Part shown: piece after piece, positions 54,451-64,000 of the stretch | Layout: each line of letters opens with the position of its first letter | Position numbering within the stretch: position 1 is the first letter of the stretch | Source of the DNA: Mytilus edulis | Taxonomy: Eukaryota > Mollusca > Bivalvia > Mytilida > Mytilidae | Direction: 5' to 3' | Assembly (NCBI RefSeq): GCF_963676685.1 | Contig: NC_092344.1 | Coordinates: forward strand, 87,574,749-87,638,748 | DNA: 64,000 nt | Notes under the pieces: generated by a model | The model's input: only the letters and a program-made list of their open reading frames with translations | Database searches by the model: none | Told to the model about the DNA's origin: nothing | Program-made: the position numbers and the translations under genes

Positions 54451-54942
54451 GACGATTCTAAAACAAGTGATTATAAGCCTTACATCATCTTGCCATTGAA
54501 TAGTGAACATTAGTATATTTAGTGTCAGCTGATAAAGCTGCTAACAATAGTTGTTAAGGCCCACGTCTTCTTCCAAACACAATTATTTTTCTCAAGGAAT
54601 ATATCTCTTTGAATGGACAAAAATTGCTCTTTTGCCTTATACTTGTATTTACAAGTCAGGGGATTCCTCTTTGTTAGAAAATCAAATACCTTTATTAAAG
54701 ATCAGCCAATCAAAATTTTAGAATATTATAATGTCAGTGTAATGAGAATAATCATTTACTTTAAATGCAAGTAAATACAAATGTATATAGAAATTTTGAC
54801 ATTCAATCATTTGTGGAAGCCTTCTCCAAACTTGGAAGTCATATTTGATGTACAATTGATAAGCATGATTATGGATTATATATATTTGACCTGAATGGCC
54901 TTGGATTTAACCTCCAGGTGGGTAAACATTCACAATTAATTA

Positions 54943-56393
54943 TCCATAGGCGGTAATGGTAACGTCTTCCTCTGTTGCTCAGTCCATATCCTTTACTTGA
55001 ACATGTATGATGGCTCAAATCGAAGCTGATACATTTATACATGTCTGGTTAAATTTTCGGGGTGGCAAGTGAGATTACTTTTTTCGCAAATTGCTGGACC
55101 CCGGAAGATGGTGAAAAATGTCACTCTCCTCATGAAATAATCCCAAAATTCTGATCATAAAATTCAATAAAAAAATTGTCCTTTCTAATAATTTATTTCA
55201 GGTCAAATCTACATATTTCTTTTCTCATCACATCAGCTCTATAAAACAGTTCTTATTGTTCATTTATGTCCATTTTTTAAATCACAGCATCCACAATTGT
55301 ATGGCGGACTAATATTTTTTTTAATTATGTTATCTGAGTTCCTCATCTCAAGGTCTATTAGGGATCCTGACCCAGGTGACACTGTTAATAGTATAATCTT
55401 GTTCTGCAACTTTTTTTGAACCCCTAGGACAAGGATAAATGTAGCAGTATCTTACTTTTGAAATCATTGACCAGTACAAATGTTTTCTTTTAAAATTAGC
55501 GTTAGCTAACTTCTTAAAAGCTTTATATTTTAGAAGGTGGAAGACCTTGATGCTCCATACTTTGTATATAGATTTGTAGATGCCTCATGTTAAGAACATT
55601 CCGTCAGTCACATGTCCAATGTCCTTGACCTCATTTTCATGGTTCAGTGACTACTTGAACAAAAAGTTAAGATTTTTTGTAATGTTAAATTCTCCCTTAT
55701 ATTAAGTAATAGGATAACTACCGGTATATTTGGAATGTGCATATCTGCAAAGTCCTCATGCCTGTCAGACAGTTTTCACTTGACCTCGACATCAGTTCAT
55801 GGATCAGTGAACAAGGTTAAGTTTTGGTGGTTAAGTCCATATCTCAGATACTATAAGCAATAGGTCTAGTATATTCGGTGTATGGAAGGACTGTAATGTT
55901 ACATGTCCAACTGGCAGCTGTCGTCTGACCTTGACCTCATTTTTATGGTTCAGTCGTCAAAGTACAGTTTTAGTGTTTTGGTCTGTTTTTCTTATACTGT
56001 ATGCAATAGGTCTACTATAATTGATGTATGGAATGATTTTAAGGTGTACATGTCTAGCTGGTAGGTGTCATCTGACCTTGACCTCATTTTTATGGTTCAG
56101 TGGTCAAAGTTAAGTTTTGAGTTTTGGTCTTTTTTTCTAATACTATATGCAATAGATCAACTATATTTGGTGTATGGAAATATTTTATGATCTATATGTC
56201 AGTCACACAGGTTTTATTTTACCTTGACCTTATTTTCACGGTTCATTGCTCAATGTTTAGTTTTCTTGGTTAATGTTAAGTTTTTGTGACAGTTGTAATA
56301 AAACTTTATATTAAGGACTATCAACATAATATCAATGATAAGTGAAGAAGGCGAGACATTTCAGTGTGTGCACTCTTGTTTGATACAAGATGA
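54943..56393 (+). repeat. TGACCTTGACC-type repeat with 146-bp tandem units
   Basis: It contains the marker CATAGGCGGTAATGGTAACG (54946), shared with 19165. Further on are 146-bp units starting GTATGGAA at 55880, 56026 and 56172, each with TGACCTTGACCTCATTTTTA and TGGTTCAGT. Two less regular units precede them. No gene is seen. Confidence 0.6.
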
Positions 56394-57600
56394 TTTTTAT
56401 ACGACCGCAAAAATTGAAAATTTTTTGGTCGTATATTGGTATCACGTTGGCGTATAACTTTAGTTTAAGTAAATAGAAATCTATGAAATTTAAACACAAC
56501 GTTTATGACCACAAAAGGAAGGTTGGGATTGATTTTGGAAGTTTTGGTCCCAACAGTTTAGGAATTAAGGGCCAAAAAGGGCCCAAATAAGCATTTTCTT
56601 GGTTTTTGCACTATAACTTTAGTTAAGTAAATAGAAATCTCTGAAATTTTGACACAAGGTTTTTGACCACAAAAGGAAGGTTGGGATTGATTTTGGGAGT
56701 TGAGATTCCAACAGTTTAGGAATTAGGGGCCAAAAAGGGGCCCAAATGAGCATTTTTCTTGGTTTTCGCACCATAACTTTAGTATAAGTAAATAGAAATC
56801 TATGAAATTTAAACACAAGGTTTATGAACAACAAAGGAAGGTTGGGATTCATTTTGGGAGTTGAGATCCCAACAGTTTAGGAATCAGGGGCCAAAAAGGG
56901 GCCCAAATAAGCACTTTTCTTGGTTTTTCACCATAACTTTAGTATAAGTGAATAGAAATGAATGAAATTTAAGCACAAGGTTTATGACCATAAAAGGTAT
57001 GTTGGGATTTATTTTGGGAGTTTTTGTCCCAACAGTTTAGGAATAAGAGGCCCAAAGGGTCCAAAATTAAACTTTGTTTGATTTCATCAAAAATTGAATA
57101 ATTGGGGTTTTTTGATCTGCCGAATCTAACTGTCTATGTAGTTTCTTAATTTTTGGTCCCATTTTCAAATTGGTCTACATTAAGGTCCAAAGGGTCCAAA
57201 GTTAAACTTAGTTTGATTTTAACAAAAATTGAATCCTTGGGGTTTTTTGATATTCTGAATCTAAAAATGTACTTAGATTTTTATTATTTGCCCAGTTTTC
57301 AATCAAGTTGGTCCAAATCGGGGTCCAAAATTAAACTTTGTTTGATTTCATCAAAAATTGAATAATTGGGGTTTTTTGATCTGCTGAATCTAACTGTGTA
57401 TGTAGATTCTTAATTTTTGGTCCCATTTTCAAATTGGTCTACATTAAAGTCCAAAGGGTCCAAAATTAAACTAAGTTTGATTTTAACAAAAATTGAATTC
57501 TTGGGCTTCTTTAATATGCTGAATCTAAACATGTACTTAGATTTGTTATTATGGGCCCAGTTTTCAAGTTGGTCCAAATCAAGATCCAAAATTATTATTT
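56394..57600 (+). mobile_element. TATACGACCGC-type TIR element, copy C (3'-truncated)
   Basis: It starts TTTTTATACGACCGCAAAAA. Four tandem units of about 157-160 bp begin near 56511, 56668, 56829 and 56988 (AGGAAGGTTGGGATT). Then a 281-bp unit is repeated (TTTTTGGTCCCATTTTCAAA at about 57151 and 57415). The right terminus present in copies A and B is absent, and the copy joins unrelated sequence at about 57600. Confidence 0.6.
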
Positions 57601-57819
57601 GCAATTGTCAAACTGTGAGTGAGGACAAAATAAACAATGAACATTTTCTTCAAATCAAGTCAGTGCATATTAGAAAGAACTATGGACACATAATGCAGAT
57701 TGACAAAGACAAATACACAAAATTATTACTGCATCAAGGACCCCTGAAAAGAAAGATCAATATTAACAGAGTGCAGTCAGATTCTAAAAAAGTTTAAAAA
57801 CACAATGGCTAAAGAAAAC

Positions 57820-58275
57820 CTTGCCCTGTAAAAACTGAGGGTGGACACAGGTGCTATGAAAGAGTAAGCAGTACCTGCTTCAACACTGGTCCCTGTTGTG
57901 TTGCTCATGGAAAGTGACAAATTATTTGCTGTTAGGAAGCAGTGAACTGTGAAAAAAAACCGTTAATGATGATCAGCAAAAACATTATGTCTTCCATAAG
58001 AGTTTCAAAGAGTTAACATCAATTTTACTATTGTGAACCCTTGATCATTAGAAGAAAACTATAGTAGGCAGCAACACTCCTAGTTTCTATGTCAAGAAAA
58101 TACTGATGAGGAAACAAAGATTTAAACTATAGTATAGGATGGTGAAAATATTCCAAATGCAGCTGAATTGCAATGTTGCATCATAACAGAATGAAATGTT
58201 CACAATTGAATAACTGAAGGCATCTCTCGGGTCCTACAGTCTAGATCTCAACTGTCCCTCGTATATATCATTTTT
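57820..58275 (-). pseudogene. Decayed fragment of a Naiad-type Penelope-like element
   Basis: On the + strand CTGTAAAAACTGAGGGTGGA, AGAGTAAGCAGTACCTGCTT and CCTGTTGTGTTGCTCATG match 20926-21010 of the larger element in the same order. Next, AATGTTCACAATTGAATAAC and GGCATCTCTCGGGTCC match its reverse transcriptase C-terminal coding region (21341-21375). Substitutions and indels are too many for any frame. It covers only the 3' end of the element. Confidence 0.55.
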
Positions 58276-60306
58276 GTTTGACTGTCCATAATAAGAAGTT
58301 ACACACACACAAAATGCCCCGAAAATCATTCAAATAAAAGAGAGTGGAGTAAGTCATAGGGTTCGGAAGGCACCCTGAAAGTTTGATTAAATCCAACCAG
58401 TAGTTAAGGAATAATTGTGGATACAAAGGTGCAGTAAAACGGTAAAACGAATACAAAACAATCACTATACTGTGCCTCACAATAAAAAAAAAGTACTTGC
58501 AACAAGTTAGAGTAGCCAGGTCTTGAATATGTTCCATACAATTGCATATGCTGTTTTATCAATTTTGAAAGTTTATTCTTTACTTAATATTATATTTTGA
58601 TTTCAATTACTCAATTGCTGAATTACAGGAATTAGACCAGACCAAATGCCAACAAATTCCTTCATCCAGAACGGCCGAGTAACATATTACATAAGTAACT
58701 GGTACAATCCTAGGACTAATATACTCTTTTGTGTCAATAGTGTAATATAGTCCCTGTACAATCTGGTTATATATATCAATCTCCAATTTCGTTATACTCA
58801 CATATATGAGTACGCAAGTAACGATAGATACATGTTTAATTAGATTGATTACTGGTATTGAAGGAAACACAAGGCACTGCAGTATACCACACACTCCATG
58901 AGAACTATGTTGCATTTTGGGGCCTCTGTGTGAACAAATTATGACCAAATGTGTTTTTACAAAATCAACAATTGTTTTACGAAGAGTTACTTAGAATGGA
59001 TTTCCTGAGGGTTCCTCTTTGCTACTAGACTCGTTATTTATTTCTGAATTGAACTTATTTTCGTGCCTTCTGGATATCATTTCTGTTTAATAAACATTTC
59101 AGAAATCCTCTGGTATATTCTTTGTTTCTGGACCACAACACATCCTGAAATTTTGGTCTATATATAATATATAACTGCAACAAATATTTTATGTGACTAG
59201 CATGAAATGCAAACTGGCAAAGAAATTGGCTAAACGTTCGCTATTTAGAATAAAAGGTCTTTGATCACTCTGTCCTTAAAAGACCTGGATGTTCTATTCC
59301 TGTTTACAGCGGATGACCGTGGTGTATATGTTTAAATGTGCATGCAAAAATGTATGTGAAAAAGGGCTATTATAAACAATAGTTGAAAAAAAATATACAG
59401 AGAAACACAATCGCCAAATGAAATAAAGTGAAAAACACTAAGCAATCCACGAAAAAAATATACACAGGAAACTCAAGATTGGACAACACGATTTATATTT
59501 ACCGAGTAAAACCAGATGAATAATAATAATGAGTCCAAATGAAACGGAAGGTCACCGCATACGGTCTTCAAAACTTGAAAAGGGTGTTTGCTTAACGACT
59601 AGCGAAAATTTTGCAAAATACAGACAAAACCTTTAAAGGATGAACATTCCTATCAAAAAATGTTTTTAAGCATCAACATGTGTCGTACCACTTCGTGCAA
59701 TGTATATATTTAACAAATCTTTGAAAATAAGGATTAACAGCTTTTAATTCGTTCAGTTCCAAATTATCTAACTTGAATACAAATACAGCCTAGAAAATGT
59801 ATTTTATAACACATAAACAGACACCCGTATAGATAGAACAGAAATCTGTCAACGAAAGTGTAGTAGCACATCCATTTTCCGGCCATCTGTTCAAGGCAAT
59901 TAGGAGAAATTCACTTCAATGAATAGTAAATTTCACAATAAAATAAATGTATACAACTTGTTTTATTGAATAGCTGACGCACACTCGCACAGGACCGAAA
60001 TTCTAATCTTGCGGGGTACTTCAACATTTTGACCAAAAAAAAATAATAATCGAAAAGTAACTATGCATGCGATCTAGCTAATACAATCAAGTGTACTGAT
60101 TAAAAGTTCAAAACGACAAACATTTTCCAAATCTGGAATGCACTATGCTATTTCAAATTTGTGCAAGTAATATGCAATCATAGACATGTTTGTCTATTTT
60201 ATCGATTATGTCAGTTTTGTTCACGCATCGTTGTAAAAATAACGGAATTTGATACGACTGTCATAAAAGTGAGAGGTTTAGCGCTATAAAACCAGGTTCG
60301 ATCTAC
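58276..60306. other. No recognisable feature
   Basis: AT-rich intergenic sequence. The longest frames (58268-58537 and 58607-58948, minus strand) have no recognisable domain and no supporting splice context. I see no known repeat. Confidence 0.4.
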
Positions 60307-60462
60307 GATTTTCTACATTTGAAAATGCCTGTACCAAGTCATGAATATGACTGTTGATGTCCTTCGTTTGATGTGTTTTATCCTTTGATTTTGCCATTTG
60401 ATTCGGGACTTTCCGTTTTTAATTTTCATTGGAGTTCAGTATTTTTGTGATTTTACTTTGAA
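60307..60462 (+). repeat. 150-bp dispersed repeat segment, copy 2
   Basis: Matches 33272-33425 over its length (ATTTGAAAATGCCTGTACCA, GATTTTGCCATTTGATT, TTCAGTATTTTTGTGATTTT). Here it is not inside the TTAA-flanked element, so the segment moves independently or belongs to a larger family. The following 60463-61111 shows nothing recognisable. Confidence 0.6.
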
Positions 60463-61111
60463 ATACAAAATCATAAATGTCTCTCAGGTGCAATTGATGA
60501 TATTCATATTGTCTGATTGCATACATTATGCGAGAAACTTTACTTTGATATAGCAAAAATAAATCCGGTGACACCCATATATTCTAATATCATTTTAACA
60601 GAAATGTTCACTCCAATAAATGTTCAAATTAAACGTACCAATTTTAAACAGATTTGCGATTTAATGGTTTCCCAGGCGTCAATATTGCATAATGTAACAA
60701 TGTACAATCCAGTATTATTTTTTCGAAAACACCTCCAAAGAAAATGATATTGTGTAATCTGGATAGTTTACATAGTTTACCTGTAATAAACTCCCATATT
60801 AAAGTGCTCCTTAAACATTTTAATCTGCAAAGAAACTATATTATTTTTTATACTACTTATCTGACTGCTACAAAATAATTTCTTTACTGCTTTTAAAATA
60901 GAAGAACACAGGATATGGGGTATCAATCCACAATACTAAACCAATATATGCACAGTAAACACACACATACAAAGCAAAAGAACGGCGCTTTTAAAGCAAT
61001 GTTAGATATACAAAATACTTTTTATTGTACATTTATTTTTAACATGAAGAAATAAAAAAACTAAAACACGCCCATGTCTTAAAAAACGTACAGTTCAAAA
61101 GTACTGATTGG

Positions 61112-64000
61112 AGCTGTATCCTGGGACAGATTATTACAGTTGTATCCTGGGACAGATTATTACAGTTGTATCCTGCGACTGATTATTACAGTTGTATCAT
61201 GGGAGAGATTATTACAGCTGTATCCTGGTACAGATTATTACAGTTGTACCCTGGGACAGATAATTACAGCTGTATCCTGGGACAGATTATTACAGTTGTA
61301 CCCTGGGACAGATAATTACAGCTGTATCCTGGGACAGATTATTACAGTTGTATCTTGGGACAGATTATTACAGCTGTATCCTGGGACAGATTATTACATA
61401 TGTATCCTGGGACAGATTATTACAGTTGTATCTTGGGACAGATTATTACAGTTGTTCACTGGGACAGATTATTACAGTTGTATCCTGGGACAGCTTATAA
61501 CAGTTATTCACTGGGACAGACTATTACAGTTGTATCCTGGAACATATTATTACAAATGTATCCTGGACAGATTTTAACAGTTGTATCCTGGTAGTATCCT
61601 AGAACAGATTATTACAGTTGTATCCTGGGACAGATTACATATGTATCCTGGGACAGATTATTACAGTTGTGTCCTGGGACAGATTATTACAGTTGTTCAC
61701 TGGGACAGATTTATTACAGTTGTATCATGGGACAGATTATTACAGTTGTATCCTTAGACAGATTATTACATATGTAACCTGGGACAGATAATTACAGTTG
61801 TGTCCTGGGACAGATTATTACAGTTGTTCACTGGGACAGATTATTGCAGTTGTATCCTGGGACAGATTATTATATTTGTTCACTGGGACAAATAATTACA
61901 GTTGTATCCTGGGACAGATTATTACAGCTGTTTCCTGGGACAGATTATACATATGTAACCTGGGACAGATTATTACAGTTGTATCCTGGGACAGATTATT
62001 ATAGTTGTTCACTGGAACCGATTCTGACAGTTGTATCCTGGGACAGATTCTGACAGTTGTATCCTCGAACAGATTATTACAGCTGTATCCTGGGACGGAT
62101 TATTACAGTTGTATCCTGGGACAGATTATTACAGTTGTATCCTTGGACAGATTATTACATATGTAACCTGGGACAGATAATTACAGTTGTGTCCTGGGAC
62201 AGATTATTACAGTTGTTCACTGGGACAGATTATTACAGTTGTATCCTGGGACAGATTATTATATTTGTTCACTGGGACAAATTATTACAGTTGTAACCTG
62301 GGACAGATTATTACAGCTGTATCCTGGGACAGATTATAACAGTTGTATCCTGGTTGTATCCTGGGACAGATTATTACATACGTAACCTGGGACAGATAAT
62401 TACAGTTGTGTCCTGGGACAGATAATTACAGTTGTTCACTGGGACAGATTATTACAGTTGTATCCTGGGACAGATTATTATATTTGTTCACTGGGACAAA
62501 TAATTACAGTTGTATCCTGGGACAGATTATTACAGCTGTATTCTTGGACAGATTATAACAGTTGTATCCTGGTTGTATCCTGGGACAGATTATTACAGCT
62601 GTATCCTGGGACAGATTATTACATATGTAACCTGGGACAGATTATTACAGTTGTATCCTGGGACAGATTATTATAGTTGTTCACTGGAACCGATTCTGAC
62701 AGTTGTATCCTGGGACAGATTCTGACAGTTGTATCCTCGAACAGATTATTACAGCTGTATCCTGGGACGGATTATTACAGTTGTATCCTGGGACAGATTA
62801 TTACAGTTGTATCCTTGGACAGATTATTACATATGTAACCTGGGACAGATAATTACAGTTGTGTCCTGGGGCAGATTATTACAGTTGTTCACTGGGACAG
62901 ATTATTACAGTTGTATCCTGGGACAGATTATTATATTTGTTCACTGGGACAAATAATTACAGTTGTATCCTGGGACAGATTATAACAGTTGTATCCTGGT
63001 TGTATCCTGGGACAGATTATTACAGCTGCATCCTGGGACAGATTATTACATATTTAACCTGGGACAGATAATTACAGTTGTGTCCTGGGACAGATAATTA
63101 CAGTTGTTCACTGGGACAGATTATTACAGTTGTATCCTGGGACAGATTATTATATTTGTTCACTGGGACAAATAATTACAGTTGTATCCTGGGACAGATT
63201 ATTACAGCTGTATCCTGGGACAGATTATAACAGTTGTATCCTGGTTGTATCCTGGGACAGATTATTACAGCTGTATCCTGGGACAGATTATAACAGTTGT
63301 ATCCTGGTTGTATCCTGGGACAGATTATTACAGCTGTATCCTGGGACAGATTATTACATATGTAACCTGGGACAGATTATTACAGTTGTATCCTGGGACA
63401 GATTATTATAGTTGTTCACTGGAACCGATTCTGACAGTTGTATCCTAGGACAGCTTCTGACAGTTGTATCCTCGAACAGATTATTACAGCTGTATCCTGG
63501 GACGGATTATTACAGTTGTATCCTGGGACAGATTATTACAGTTGTATCCTTGGACAGATTACATATGTATCCTGGGACAGATTATTACAGTTGTGTCCTG
63601 GGACAGATTATTACAGTTGTTCACTGGGACAGATTACATATGTATCCTGGGACAGATTATTACAGTTGTGTCCTGGGACAGATTATTACAGTTGTTCACT
63701 GGGACAGATTTATTACAGTTGTATCCTGGTAGTATCCTAGGACAGATTATTACAGTTGTATCCTGGGACAGATTACATATGTATCCTGGGACAGATTATT
63801 ACAGTTGTGTCCTGGGACAGATTATTACAGTTGTTCACTGGGACAGATTTATTACAGTTGTATCATGGGACAGATTATTACAGTTGTATCCTTAGACAGA
63901 TTATTACATATGTAACCTGGGACAGATAATTACAGTTGTGTCCTGGGACAGATTATTACAGTTGTTCACTGGGACAGATTATTACAGTTGTATCCTGGGA
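61112..64000 (+). repeat. 26-bp minisatellite with higher-order structure
   Basis: The consensus is CCTGGGACAGATTATTACAG followed by TTGTAT, about 110 units, and it continues past the window edge. Variant units alternate: GTTCACTGGGACAG, CATATGTAACCTGGG, ATAATTACAG. A distinctive block with CACTGGAACCGATTCTGACA followed by CCTCGAACAG occurs at 62009, 62681 and 63416. This marks three larger repeats of about 0.67-0.74 kb. Because 26 is not a multiple of three, open stretches cycle through all frames and give a 26-residue peptide repeat. These are not genes. Confidence 0.95.

Noticed and set aside
58607..58948. 113-codon minus-strand frame
   Set aside because: No recognisable domain, AT-rich chance composition and no supporting context.
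61140..63895. Many overlapping 68-145 codon open frames with repeated TDYYSCILGQIITVVSWDR-type peptides
   Set aside because: They are the three forward readings of a 26-bp minisatellite; none has a gene context and unit variants (GTAACC, ATAATT) close them.

Overview
This window is animal nuclear DNA, most likely from a bivalve mollusc and probably a mussel (Mytilus or a close relative). The basis is three intron-rich metazoan genes with GT-AG introns, an AT-rich background, and dispersed repeats I recognise from bivalve sequence: the family starting AGCTCACCTGGCC, the family ending in TATACGACCGC, TGACCTTGACCTCA blocks, and a tRNA-derived SINE. The species is an inference from the repeats.

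Gene layout. (1) SEC61A, the translocon pore subunit, is on the + strand at 4425-12314. Its 12 coding exons join into 1431 nt, or 476 residues. (2) RUVBL1 (pontin), an AAA+ ATPase, is on the - strand at 36017-24869. Its 10 coding exons join into 1371 nt, or 456 residues. (3) CCDC146, a coiled-coil centriole/axoneme protein, is on the + strand at 39843-53332. Its 19 coding exons join into 2874 nt, or 957 residues. All three reading frames close across every splice junction I traced, and each ends at the length expected for its family, so these copies look intact. RUVBL1 and CCDC146 are head to head, about 3.8 kb apart. The three genes do not form a pathway; each is an independent conserved eukaryotic gene.

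Mobile DNA fills most of the rest. The largest element, at 20743-24232, is a Penelope-like retroelement with permuted domains (Naiad type): an N-terminal GIY-YIG endonuclease, a CxC linker, then reverse transcriptase. It has 168-bp pseudo-LTRs and a 33-bp target duplication. Its endonuclease half is open and its reverse transcriptase half is broken. A more decayed relative lies at 57820-58275. A 3' fragment of a non-LTR retrotransposon sits in RUVBL1 intron 1. Many short inverted-repeat elements (MITE/foldback type) are scattered through introns and intergenic DNA, several with clear target duplications (TTA, TAA, TTAA, TA, or 6-10 bp).

Less ordinary structures are: a 1.5-kb foldback element at 13409-14936 carrying a 16-bp motif in mirrored orientation and nested inside another repeat; a 336-bp element at 19435-19770 with long G and C runs next to its inverted repeats, followed by an exact 94-bp tandem duplication; a roughly 660-bp near-complete foldback inside a RUVBL1 intron; a 1.7-kb element at 36861-38570 whose ends are arrays of ACGGCCATA-like motifs; and a 26-bp minisatellite with higher-order structure from 61112 to the window edge.
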